From Strigamia acuminata (lineage: Eukaryota; Arthropoda; Chilopoda; Geophilomorpha; Linotaeniidae): a stretch of 60,000 bases of DNA. Shown one piece after another: positions 41,842 through 52,759 of the stretch. Position 1 is the first letter of the stretch; the number at the start of each line of letters is the position of its first letter. Position numbers and translations under genes: made by a program. The notes beneath the pieces are model-generated. The model saw nothing but the letters and a program-made list of their open reading frames with translations. It ran no database searches and was not told the DNA's origin. The stretch spans positions 21,385,060 to 21,445,059 of the forward strand of contig OX442314.1 of NCBI GenBank assembly GCA_949358305.1, written 5' to 3'.

Positions 41842-44800
41842 TTAAGTGTTATTCTTAGCCATTTTTATCAGATTCGATTTTCCAATAAGCAGTTCAAATG
41901 TGCCAAAAATTAATGCTATTAAAATTCCAGCCATGATAAATATGAAAGGTCCAATTATTTGACCGAACGAAACAGAATTGATTGGGTTTGCTGGACAGTC
42001 TTCAAAGTCAGGAAAATTATGAGTATACTCAACTGACAAGATTCCCAATTGCTTCAATAATAGAATTCTAATTAAAGAAAATCATGAATTTTAAGAAAAA
42101 TAAATTTAAAAAAAACTTTACTTGGAATTGAAATAATCCGCAAAAACAAATCCCTTCGAATAAGCAAACGCCACATCATCCTTGTTTACATACTGCTTTG
42201 CTACAGCAAAACTGCAATTCCCACGAATCGAATGACCAACTAACACCAATGTTGATACAAATCCAAATTTCCCGCTGTAAGCTGTTTCAATCCCTTCCAA
42301 TTGACTTGCAACTTTCAAGACATTCGTATTGTTGTATGGAGGTTCCTAGATTAAAAACAACTACCGGTATGATGTACATTTTTAAACTAATAAATCATTA
42401 CATACATTGAAAATTTCTTCTGGTTTAGTCCCCTTGAAAACCACAGGCAAGAAATCAGATTTCTCAAGCATTTCTCTAAGCGAGGAAAAAGGAACTTCCA
42501 ATTCCATTGTTGCAAAAAAAGAAGTCAATACAGACGTATAACTAATCAATACTACCATTGAAAAAACGATGTAGATCCAAAAGAGGAATTTCATAGAGCT
42601 CCAAAAAAGAATTAAATTCCCTAAGTGAAAACAAAAAAACATTCCACTAAAGTTAAGCAATAATTGTTCACAAACCCATCATTACCTTGTAAAGCAACAG
42701 GCCAAAAAAGCTGCATCTCATTAATAAAAAGTAGGAAATAATTCACACATCGTTTCCTGATTGTTACGGCATCTGAGAAAACTTTGACCAGGATAAATAT
42801 CAAGCTGATTGCAAATACGCACAGCCACATGTCTTTACTGAACGGCTGCAAATAGAACCCATAATTCCACTTCCGTTGCTCAAATTTTCTGTATATAATT
42901 TCATTTTTCATTGGATAGAATTGAGGTGAGTAATCCACAACGTCCCGTCTTTTTCTGGACATGGCAACACCAGGAGCAATTTCTGCAGACTACACAAATT
43001 TAAAAATAAATTAATATAATTAATAAAGTTTCCATAGTCCAATCGGAAATAAATCACACCCCTCGTGCCAGATCGCCTATCATTCCATTCCAAGTTCCAT
43101 TGAAAAAAGCTCCATATTGTGCTTCTTTGTTCCGGATTATTTTAAAGCTAAAATCCGTAATGAGAGCATTAATTTTACCGATATGTACATACGGTATTTA
43201 CCTCATATTAAAATATGTATTAAAAATGTTGAAAATTTGACCAAAGTAACCTCCCATTGTCAGTGATGTATTCAGCACAGATAATTTAACACCATGTGGA
43301 AACTTGCAAAAGAGATAAATACTGGTAAATTAATAATTCATTCTTTTATACAGACGAGCCTCGTTATAACGAATCACAAGATACACGAAAAATCGGTTCA
43401 TTATAACAAAAGTTAGTTATATAAAAAAATTATAACATGGTTAAAGATTCATTTTTCCCGCCCCTTTTTTCCCGGGAATCGGGAAATTTCAATTCAATTT
43501 CCCGGGAATTCCCGGGAAATTTAGGGAAATTGACAAAATAATGTTTTTTGCAAAAAAAACACAAAAAAGACAAAATAAACACTAAAAAACACTAATAAAA
43601 ATTTTAAAAGACACATTTTATTCAAAATAAAGTAGAAATGCTGTTAATTATTCTCTTCCAGATTTAAAAAATAGGCTTTTAAGAAGCATAGTGCATTCAG
43701 GAAAACATCACTCATGGGTTGTTCAACAACAACAATAGAGTCAATTGATTGGTCGTAATCGTCATCGTCCGCATCTACATTATCCGATTCCAGAGCAAAC
43801 AAATCATTTTCTTCTTCGTCGTCTAAGCCAACTGCAGAACGTTCTTCCGTTTCCATTTGGTTATTTCTTTTTTAATAAATAACATCCAAAACCGCTAGAT
43901 GAATTCCATGATTATAACATAATTGGTGCTGATACTCAGATTTCACCATCACCGAAGCTCCATCAGTGGTTGATGCTACTACATCCGAACCTTTAATCTC
44001 AAATTCGCATAGTTTAGCATTCAAAAGTTCAACGGTTTTTTCAGCGGTACAGCTTCCAATTATTCGAACTAATCCTAAGTTTATGTGGCGTTGATTGAAA
44101 TGAATATTCACATTTAGATACTGTCGATTCCTCAGACTAGTCCATTCATCTAAAGTAACACTAAACTTCCCATTCCCAGTTGTAAACAACTTAATTTTTT
44201 TGATAACCATAGACTTTGCCAATCCATAAAATTCATGAACTAATTTCATGACATTATGTGGATCTTTTGGCAAGCTGAAATCTCGAGCAGTTAGTGAATG
44301 TCGAATAAACTCACTTCTACAAATTCCATGTATTGAAAACCCATCAACAGCAGCAAGCTTAGCAACAATTTCTGCCAAAGATTGACGTTTTGTATACGAT
44401 AAAATCGATTGTTGCACTTTAGGTTTTTTCGTAATAATACTATTGCTAGTGGCGGCGGAAACCACTTCATCTCTGCGCTTACGTAAATTTATATTATGTT
44501 TGCTGTCTAGATGTCGTATTAGGCCACTTGTTGATGATCCTTTACAAGATAAAACTTTGTTTGGACAGATACGGCATTTTGCTGTATCTCCATTACCTTG
44601 TTTTACAAAATGATTCCACACATCAGACATGACGGAAAATAACGAATGAGAATAAGACGTGTATGCGACGGGAATGCGAAGCGAAAGCGACGACGACGAC
44701 GAAGAGAAAGCGACGGGAATGCGAAGCGAAAGTGAAACGATTGCGACGGAAATGCGGAGCAAATGCGATACGACGACGAAGAGAATGCGACGAGAATGCG

Positions 44801-45761
44801 AAGCGAAAGCTAAACGGTTGCGACGACGACGAGAATGCGAGGCAAATGCGGCGGGAATGTGTATGTGACTAGATTGCATTAGGTTAGGATGGCGGTATTT
44901 ATATGCGACTTGTGTATACGTCGCATACACGTTGCATTATGCAACGTGTATGCGGCGTATATTCATGCGCACCATGTGCACCATCTGCGTCGGGAATTCC
45001 CGGAAAATTTATTTTAATTTCCCGGGAAATAACAGGATGAACCTTTAAAATTTAAATATGGTGTTCTATGGCCAACATATCAAACAAACAATTTTTAACT
45101 ATTCGTTATAACAAGAAATTAGTTATATTGCAGTTCATTATAACGAGGTTATACCTCTTTTATATACAAGTACCTCGACGACTGTTACCCTAATTGGTCT
45201 TTGCAAATACAAACTTTCGGTGTAGCTTTGAATAATTCCCATCTTTTATGTCACAACATTGCATGAGAACAGCCATTCAAATTAACTACTTTTTACAAAA
45301 CTTACAGACTGGTTATCACAACACAATTGTAAAAAAAAATTTCTCCCCTCAATTTTAGCATCAGTAATTCTCAACCATTTGCATCCTAAATATTGAAATT
45401 CAATCTGCAATGCAAAAATCGATGTTAAATGATCTTGTAAGTAATCTATTAAAAAATTCGAAAATTGCCAAGTTAAAACTACTTAGCTCTAACAACATCC
45501 TATACCTCGCGATTACCATGCTGGTAGATATCTACTAACACGGTTAAAACATTCATAAAATACAAATTAAATATGTTCGAGCAGATTACCCTTGTTTGAA
45601 ATTAATGTCACACTACTCCTATCACAGTCAATTCTGCTGGTTTTATAACCATTGCAACACACTAAAAAATATAATTCAGCATTTTAACATCATTTTCATC
45701 CATACACATATTTTAACTTACAGAAATGAAGTAAGATATTTATGAGAGCAAGACGATTCAT
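41842..45761 (-). CDS. Ionotropic receptor (variant iGluR), copy 2
   Basis: Same exon plan as copy 1. Exon 1 codes MNRLALINILLHF (start 45761). Conserved blocks include GTWNGMIGDLARG, the MSRKRRDVVDYSPQFYPMK region, TM1, LFWPVALQG, SYTSVLTSFF and the final GPFIFIMAGILIALIF helix, to a stop near 41842. The coding parts show only scattered substitutions and no break. The gene is longer because one intron contains a pogo-like MITE that itself holds a hAT-derived element (43441-45053). Confidence 0.8.
43644..43856 (-). pseudogene. Acidic C-terminal piece of the hAT transposase
   Basis: 70-codon minus-strand frame starting METEERSAVG, rich in Asp/Glu (DADDDDYDQS) and ending FLNLEENN. It lies just downstream of the truncated transposase on the same strand. 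Probably the residue of the linker and C-terminal region left after internal deletion; the dimerisation domain is absent. Confidence 0.4.
43872..44630 (-). pseudogene. hAT transposase fragment with BED zinc finger
   Basis: 252 codons from MSDVWNHFVKQGN (start 44630). The BED finger is visible as CRICPNKVL..LIRHLDSKH, the DNA-binding part of hAT/ZBED proteins. Then follow a transposase N-terminal helical part and a first catalytic-domain stretch (FSVTLDEWTSLRNRQYL, with the first acidic residue). The frame stops after HLAVLDVIY, well short of the usual 600 or more residues, so the catalytic core is incomplete. Confidence 0.75.
44648..44870. repeat. GAATGCGAAGCGAAAG minisatellite
   Basis: Degenerate tandem units of CGACGRGAATGCGAAGCGAAAG, within the 5' side of the hAT-derived element. 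All frames through it stay open, which explains the long spurious N-terminal extension of the transposase frame. Confidence 0.8.
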
Positions 45762-46735
45762 TTTATCAGCAACACCTCTGACACATGAAGTCTTATGACC
45801 AACTCAAAATCACTAATTCGTTTGAGAAGCGTATATAAAAAAATACAGCACAATTTCTAAATTCTCTTCTCACGAAAATAAATTTCAAAAACAAGATTAA
45901 ACATGAATTATGTGGCGCGACACGTAAGTAATATACAGAAAAGCTTTAAGGAGCAAGGAATAAAATTCAGCACACTTACTTGACCTGAGACCTGCAGTTT
46001 ACTGCACAAGTAATTATTAACGTAAAATACTTTTGAAAAATGTTATATTCTTTTTAGAATGAACATTTTATACCTTTTTGTGATAACATTGATTGATAAC
46101 CATGACAACAGTAATTAGTAATTGATCAGAACCAACAGACCAACCATCCATCGCGGTAAAGAATGGTGCAACATGTAACCATAGTGTAAGACACTATGAT
46201 GTAACTATTATTCATATGCGCAACATCGCATTAATCAACGAAACCAGTCAATATATTGACTTACCGGGATGTCAGATGTGTATATAGAGAGACAGAGGTG
46301 GTCGTGTGTCCAGTGTCCACATGTCATTAAGTTTGTGCCCTCAAAAAAAAGAACAGACCAACTAACTGTCCGACTGCAAACAGTGTGCATAACCACGACA
46401 TCACGTATAAGAATGTCGTGCTTGTTATAGAGTCCCACAGTGACCATGTCATGGACACCGAGTGAAATGAGAGGCGGATGGCTAGATGCCCATACTGTAG
46501 GGAGATGTGCAGACAACACTGCGCATCTTTATGTAGGAAAATTTTGAGAATTTTGGAAAATTGGGTAAATAATTAAAGTAATAGCGCGCCTTTTCTGTAC
46601 TAGACACAAATAGTATGAACTGTATTACCAAAAATTAAAACAAAAATTGAACTCATTGTTTAAGCTTATAAATGATCCAAATTATTTGAGCAAACGAGAC
46701 GGGATTGAATTGCTTTTCTTCCATCTAGATCATAA

Positions 46736-47090
46736 ATGACGAGTGATTATTGCGCTGAAGTGATTATCACGTGACCTACGCGGTCCAACACATGACACAT
46801 GAATAATCACTTCAGCGCTTCAGCGCTTATTTATAATCATCTAAAAAGGAGTTTTCAGTGCTGAAGAATGCTTCAACTAAGGAAAAGAGAGTCGGTTGTA
46901 AATTATTAAACAAATAAAAATAAATAATTAATTTAATTTTAAAAAAATTAACAAAAAAATAAAATATAAATAAAAAATAAATAAATGTCATGTGACATGC
47001 AGAATAATCACTTGGACCTGGTGTGGGTTCTCAATAATGCAGTGATTGTAATTATTGGAACAATCACTTCAGCGCCTTCAGCATGTCATT
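46736..47090. mobile_element. MITE family A, copy 2
   Basis: Shares terminal ATGAC..GCTGAAG-type repeats and the GATTATTGGAACAATCACTT segment with 35718-36009. Central sequences differ. Confidence 0.65.
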
Positions 47091-47107
47091 TTTTAAACAA
47101 AGTTACA

Positions 47108-47775
47108 GAACAAATTTCCAAACAATCTAACAATTAGTTCTAAGGTTATGTGCATTTTTGTCACAATTTTGGCTGTTACGTAATTATAAGGACAGTTATA
47201 AACAAATGGAAATAAGTTTGATTAATATTTGGTAGAACCACTTTGGGCCTGAGTTACATTAAATATTCTGTCTGGCATTGTTTTGACCATAATATTTCTT
47301 TTTTGGTCAATACATTGGCCACAGCAGTTTTAAAACGTTGTATAATTCTTCCAATTTCCTTATAGGATTTTCTAGCACCATGCAGTTTACAGATTTTCCG
47401 CATTTGAAGTTCAGTAAGTTCAAAATTGCGTGGCATGATCGTTAACTAAATTAAACAAACAAACAGTTATTTTTAACTATTAACAACATCAATATGATAT
47501 CATGGAATGTTCCATCATAAGTTATAAATATCCACAGATAGAAATTCGGTGTCTAAAGTGAAAAACTATAGACTGTCCTTATACTTATGTAACAGCTAAA
47601 ATTGTGACTAACTCACAAAAACGCACATAACTTTAGAACTAATTGTCAGATTGTTGTGAAATTTATTGGGTAACTTTCTTTTAACCTCCTTTATGAATTT
47701 GTAAAATATAAATATTCGTGTCTGATAAAAATTAAATTATTAAAAAAAAGGTGGCTGTCCTTATAATTTTGTAAC
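47108..47775. mobile_element. Tc1/mariner-like remnant
   Basis: Inverted arms of about 90 bp (CAATCTAACAATTAGTTCTA / CAATCTGACAATTAGTTCTA) with ACAATTTTGGCTGTTACGTA and TATAAGGACAG inside. A further AAATTATAAGGACAG-type end lies at about 47765. It encloses a transposase N-terminal fragment. Confidence 0.65.
47254..47436 (-). pseudogene. Tc1-like transposase, N-terminal HTH fragment
   Basis: 60 codons starting MPRNFELTELQMRKIC, then SYKEIGRIIQRFKTAVANVL, the first helix-turn-helix of Tc1-type transposases. The DDE domain is absent. Confidence 0.6.
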
Positions 47776-47998
47776 AGACTGTATTGCCATAGTTTAATGT
47801 AAACTCTAAAAAATACAAAAATTTATTTATTTATATTTCTGCCATTACACGTCACTATTTAATCAATATAAAAAATATCCGATTAAATTATTGCAAAATG
47901 ACGCCGATTTAATATTAAAACAAATCTAAACCTGAGATATCACGTGATTAACATTCCCTTTTATCATATCCATAACACTGGTAAACCAGACCAGAGAA

Positions 47999-48235
47999 TT
48001 GGAACTTATGTTTGCTTTATTTCCATTCGTGGAAGTGGGACTGTTTGGCATCTGCTTGCTGCTCACGAGCCGGAATTATGTTTACCCCTTCGAAAGCCAT
48101 TCCATATCCACAAGTCACGACCGTGCAAAGCGATGTTTGCCAGATTCAATCGCCATCTTTACAATCAACGAACGACCCACCACCTGCGTACAATCTGCTA
48201 TTTCCCCCACAAACACGAAACCCTGAAGAACGCAC
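47999..48235 (+). pseudogene. Frameshifted copy of the 29892 gene (block 3)
   Basis: Starts like the 29892 gene (MELMFALFPFVEVGLFG). The family tail (STNDPPPAYNLLFPPQ) is present but in a different frame, reached only after a shift around 48060-48110. The open frame from the start ends SAISPTNTKP without a PY motif. No splice pair that repairs it was found. Confidence 0.65.
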
Positions 48236-48431
48236 CTTCCGACACAAACATCTTTCCGAGAAAGACACTCCACGTCCACAAATGCCAAAGTCCTGCTACC
48301 AGATAAGTCAACACAATGGGCCAGTCAAATCTAAAAAGTGACGTCATTCATAAATCATATCTACTTAAACCGTTTCTGTATCATCGGTTAGCAGCGTTTG
48401 ATTTTGCACAGAAATTTATTCTCACCCAAAA

Positions 48432-48695
48432 ATGGATGTATTCATCATAGCTTTACTATCGTGGCTTGGCATTATGGCGGCGTGCGTAGTCATTTCGTGC
48501 ATCGCGTGTTGTTCAAGACAAAATTCGCCATCACGTCCAGTGATTTACACTCATCCTGTGAATTATACTCATCGTCCACCCAGCGATGTCCCAGTATACG
48601 TATGCCGTATTCCCCAGCCTTCCTTCCAAGTACACACGAATCCACGTCAAGACGCAACTCCTCCTGCATACAGTGAACTATTTCCAGCAACATAA
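48432..48695 (+). CDS. PY-motif single-pass membrane protein (block 3)
   Basis: 87 residues starting MDVFIIALLSWLGIMA. The helix (about 4-27) ends CIACCSRQNSPSRP. The tail has repeated YTHP units and ends QDATPPAYSELFPAT, a PPxYxxLFP motif. It is the only intact copy of this type: block 1 and 2 versions at 30240, 38374 and 39360 are damaged. AATGAA/AATAAA-poor 3' region, so the polyadenylation site was not fixed. Confidence 0.8.
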   Translation: MDVFIIALLSWLGIMAACVVISCIACCSRQNSPSRPVIYTHPVNYTHRPPSDVPVYVCRIPQPSFQVHTNPRQDATPPAYSELFPAT

Positions 48696-49190
48696 CCCGA
48701 AGAAGAAAAAAAAAACAATGAATAGAAATTCAATCCGAAAAAAATTAACAAAAATGTCTACAAATAGATAAAATGAATGTTTTATTCTTCCAATGTGATA
48801 TTCTGTTGTAATCAAAACCAGTGTTCTATTTTTTTTTTTTTAAAAAGTCCTTGGCAAACTGCTCCCAACCTTTTTTATTTTATTTATAAAAACCTAATTA
48901 TCTCCTGAACTTGTTCCAAAACAACTTCTCATTTCAAACAACAGTTTAATAGATTGAACTGCAGTATATCTATCTATCTATCGCAATCTACCTTATCATT
49001 ACCAAACTACAGCAACATCACGTATTTACGAACTATGTTTGCTCAGAATAGTCTTCAAAGGATCGCTTAACCTTGGATTTAATAATAACTCTTTTAGTTT
49101 AAAATAAAAAGGTAAGATACAAACTTAACTTTTTCATCGATTTCCAACCAATTAAGGTTACCAGTTTTTGCCAGAATTTGTTTTTCTACA

Positions 49191-49448
49191 ATGACGAATG
49201 AAGTTAGACTGTTTGTCACGGTTGCAATTCCAGTAATCGGAACAGCGGTTGCATTTATGTGTCTAGGACTAATCATCTGGTGTTATTCTTTCGTACGACA
49301 AAAAATGAGGACCCGCAACTACAGCAGGAGTCCAAATTTCAATTCTAATTCAACGCTCAACGTGTGCTGTCTCCAAAATTACAACCCACCGCCATACGAA
49401 CCTGAAGCACCTCCGCCGGACTATTTTGAACTGTTTCCAGACAAATAA
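49191..49448 (+). CDS. Double PY-motif membrane protein (block 3)
   Basis: 85 residues starting MTNEVRLFVTVAIPVIG. The helix is followed by CYSFVRQKMRTRNYSRS. The tail ends NPPPYEPEAPPPDYFELF plus PDK. Compared with blocks 1 and 2, one residue is lost in the first motif (PPPY instead of PPPAY) and Ser is changed to Asp in the second; both remain PPxY. Confidence 0.8.
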   Translation: MTNEVRLFVTVAIPVIGTAVAFMCLGLIIWCYSFVRQKMRTRNYSRSPNFNSNSTLNVCCLQNYNPPPYEPEAPPPDYFELFPDK

Positions 49449-50974
49449 GAAGATTTGTGATAACCATCCGTTGCCTTTGATATACTCGTCTCGAAATTTA
49501 TTTTTGTAATTCATATACTAATATTAAAAACTCGATGATTGTAAATAATTATTTCTGATTTAGTGTCTGACATGTGATAACGGGCTTAGATCAAAATTCC
49601 CACCAGATTGTCAATTGCACCACAAAATGTTTGCGCATTGTACGTCATATGTGAGATAAGCGCAATGTGTACACTGTACAGCTTACAAATGTTTGGGTTT
49701 ACAGACTTAAATGAAATAAATGACTTATTATTGAATGCTCCTTAACGAAATATTATTATACACACAGCTGAGACTGCAAATTACGTCGTTGTTGCACGAG
49801 GTAAACTAGAGAAAATAAAGTGACACGACCCATTGTTGTGTCATTAATGATTTGTAAGTTTCTGGGATTGGTTGTGCTGCTGTTGCTCGGGAAAGGCCCT
49901 CCTCAAACCTCCGTGAATAGATGGAAGAAAAAGTTCTAACTTCTCGCACCAGATAGCAGTCAAATTCACTAACTTCTTAACAACAGTAAGAAATTTGTTC
50001 TGTATAGAGTATTTCTTGTATTTCACTTTAAGCTCCCTCTGTCCGTACTATCGTGCAACAATAAATAAACCTTCTCACGAGAAAGCTTTGAAAAAGATGA
50101 AATAAGTTTTACTGTGTAGCAATTTTTAAGAATAAGAATACTACAAGATTTTTAAATTGCGTTTTCTCATTTCAACGACAAAACATGTTTAATTGCCATT
50201 TAAAATTCCAATTTTGATAATAAAATGAAGCAAATTTATGATTATACTAAATCCAATACATTTTTTTCTTGAATTTCGACCCCAGTCATATAATGTAAAC
50301 ACCTGTGCATGTGTAAAGTGCTGTACGGGGCATGAACCATAAACGAAAATGATGCATTCCTGAGTTTTATAGTAAATTTTAATACTTCTTGCTTTAGGGA
50401 GAAGTTACATGAGCTAAATTTCGTTTGTTTAGGAATTGAAATAGATCGAAAGCCATTTATGAGTAATTAAAGTTCAAATTTCATTTAGTCACACACCAAC
50501 ATGTCTACCAGAAAAATAACATATACACACACGGTTTTCCGGATAACTAAAATTCATTTTTTTACTTATCTGGAAAACTGTGTCCATATAAACGTAGTGA
50601 TTGTGATAACAACTTAAAGCGCTTTAACCGTTGATTATTCCAACTCCTGACACATCCACTAGTGTCACCGTGTGAGGTTCAAATCATACGACTAAGCGCA
50701 AACACACCAAACTCTTCTGCATCTCGCAGGTTAGTATTATTTGAATCGAACACTTTCGGTTCGTTATCTCAGACAGCACGAAACATAATCCACCAACAAT
50801 TTGTTTCTTATCAAACCCGTGCGTAGGTGTCAAGGCAAAACATGGAGCCCACTAACTAAACTGAATACCATTACCATATTATTACCATTTACAGGTCAAT
50901 ATAACATTTGTACGCGTGATAATTATAACTACAGCTATATTTTACTTTTTACAGAGAGCAACATTAGACACACG
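49449..50974. other. Spacer and 5' region of the 50975 gene
   Basis: No gene. 49450-49640 and 50575-50815 are repeated in shortened form at 58.79-59.0 and 59.03-59.83 kb. A small hairpin lies at 50529-50583. An acceptor (TTTTTACAG at about 50954) suggests an untranslated first exon upstream. Confidence 0.5.
50529..50583. repeat. Small pogo-like hairpin
   Basis: ACACGGTTTTCCGGATAACT and the reverse-strand ACACAGTTTTCCAGATAAGT form an imperfect 20-bp inverted repeat around 15 bases. TTTTCCGGATAAC is pogo/Tigger-like. Confidence 0.55.
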
Positions 50975-51247
50975 ATGCATTTTTACTTGCAAGAGGAACA
51001 AATCACTTTTTTCGTGATTGTGGCATGTGTACTAGTGCTTGTCTGCTGTTTGGGAGCAACAATAGTATCCTGTTGTTGTAAGGACTCTAATTCAAATCCT
51101 ACAGGAGATGTAGCACCTGTTGTCGACACTCGAGAAAATGTTTTGGTGCGATCGGATTCTCAGGAACCACTCGCAGCTAACGAACACTTAACTGGTGACA
51201 GTCCACCGCCATCTTACGATAGTTTATTTCCAACCAAGTTGCGATGA
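50975..51247 (+). CDS. PY-motif single-pass membrane protein
   Basis: 90 residues starting MHFYLQEEQITFFVIVA. The helix (about 10-32) contains VLVCCLGATIVSCCC, one of the most Cys-rich inner borders of the array. An acidic/Ser tail ends in DSPPPSYDSLFPTKLR, a full PPPxYxxLFP motif. The start was chosen after the acceptor near 50954. Its 5' region is duplicated near 59.4 kb, so another copy probably lies beyond the window. Confidence 0.8.
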   Translation: MHFYLQEEQITFFVIVACVLVLVCCLGATIVSCCCKDSNSNPTGDVAPVVDTRENVLVRSDSQEPLAANEHLTGDSPPPSYDSLFPTKLR

Positions 51248-52759
51248 CGTTGGAATATTTATCAGCTGACATTTGTATTGTGATAAGGACATAAGAGAAA
51301 AAAAAGAAGTTACTGATAAATAAAATACAAAATTTTAAAAATGTAAAAATCTGAACATACATAATACATAAATAATTAAAAGTAAAATGTAAAAGTAAAA
51401 AAAATGTCTCTTTTTTATTATAAATTTTCATGCAATACCTGGTTCAATTTACGATAAAATTTCAAAATTGAGTACTGTATTCCGTATTATTTTTGTGAAT
51501 GGCCAAATAATAGGTCGGAGATTCGGGAAGATTTGGCAAGATTCACAAACATTTGGTACCATTTTTTTTCTCCAAAATTATACATTATTTTTCCAAATAT
51601 TTTTATAAAACAAAAAAAAAGATTAAAATAATAACAAATGTGTTTTATTTCCCTTGAACACATGAAAGCCTATCTGGAGCGAGAAAACTCAAGTGAAAAA
51701 GATCAGAATCTTTTTGGGATTCAGAAGGTTCTGTTCGGGAGATTCAGAAATAATCTCATGCAAATCAGCCCGGGATATTACGCGATATTGCGGGATCATA
51801 GCCATTTCTGAGATTCGGGATTCCACAATTATGAAGATTCAGAGGCATTCAGAGAGATTCAAATTCCCGTGAGAAAGATTCCGGCGATTGTCATACCCTT
51901 CGCAAATAAAACGTAACGTGATATCACCTATCATCTCATCTCTGCTGTTCTTGCAATAAATGACATCTGGAATTTTCTATTTCGATAAAAGAAATGACTA
52001 ACTTTTCAATATGGTTTATAGCGTGCATCATAGTGGGTTAGTTTCAAAGGGTGAGTTACAAACTATGACTAAAATACATAGAACAAAATAATTCTTATGA
52101 TATATTAGAAAATATATATATATATATACCGTATATTAAAAATTAGATTCACACTCTCGACCTTTCGGAAAAGTTACTGGACCAGTTGATACTGGTTTCA
52201 GGAAGAACAGTTATTTTAATGCTTGGCAAATTGTAAAGAAAACTAACAACATGATCCAACCTATGTAAGGTAACTTTTAAGAAATGTAGAAATAAATATA
52301 AAGTGGCAAACAATCGATTATTAATAATAATTCCTAACGTTTTTAAATTTCGTTTCATGCAGAAGAAACTTCCGTATTTACCGATACTACCAACCAGGTA
52401 TGGCAGATAATCCCCTCGCTCAATCTGCACAAATTTTAGAAAGGTTTTCTTGGAATTGTAAAAATGAAGAGAAAGAAAAGCGAGCATACAATGTCCGGTC
52501 AAAGTTTCGGATCCTCAGGACTGTCATCGATGATTAAACTACATGGAAAGCGATGCAAAACCAAGCTTGGAAGGGACCTCTAATGGCAAGGTGTCCAGAT
52601 CGAGCAGAGCACTTTAACAACGCACGCAAAAAACACAAAAATGAGAACGCAATCGATAATAGTTTCTTCCTGCTCCCCAGGTGTGTCAAAGGCATAAGAA
52701 TCACAAAAAACAAAGAGCAACAAAGGAAAGGGTCTCCAAACTAAGATGCAAGTAAAGCT
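51248..52759. other. Spacer with GATTCGG tract
   Basis: No recognised gene. GATTCGG-type repeats at 51510-51895, AT dinucleotides at 52110-52127, and a minus-strand open stretch at 52149-52502 that matches nothing recognised. Confidence 0.4.
51510..51895. repeat. GATTCGG-rich degenerate repeat, possible element end
   Basis: Scattered GAGATTCGGGA/GATTCAGA units. The right end on the reverse strand, AAGGGTATGACAATCGCCGG, resembles the ends of the 5761-5939 insert (GGGGTGCGACA). Left end not identified. Confidence 0.5.

Larger units (their letters stand above)
43441..45053. mobile_element. hAT-derived element inside the MITE
   Basis: Direct repeat TAACATGG (43433-43440) versus AAATATGG (45054-45061), 6 of 8 matching, and the uninterrupted TAACATGGTG at 34.28 kb is the empty site. 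Ends are TTAAAGATTCATTTTT (left) and TTTAAAGGTTCATCCTG (right, reverse strand), followed by CCCGGGAA-rich palindromes. It carries a truncated BED-finger transposase and a minisatellite. Confidence 0.75.
43351..45184. mobile_element. pogo-like MITE, interrupted copy
   Basis: Same element as 34192-34367, with left end CAGACGAGCCTCGTTATAAC and right end CTCGACGACTG, split by the hAT-derived insert. Confidence 0.7.
45762..47998. other. Spacer with DNA-transposon remnants
   Basis: 45.77-46.56 kb repeats the receptor 5' region of block 1. The rest holds MITE family A (46736-47090), A/T low-complexity DNA near 46910-46985, and a Tc1-like remnant (47108-47775). From about 47782 the third block begins. 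Confidence 0.5.

Noticed and set aside
44631-44930. N-terminal extension of the hAT transposase rich in Ser and Arg
   Set aside because: It is translation of the GAATGCGAAGCG minisatellite. The BED finger frame has its own good ATG at 44630.
52149-52502. 117-codon minus-strand frame
   Set aside because: No recognisable domain and no clear connection to the adjacent copia remnant. Kept only as a mention in the spacer.
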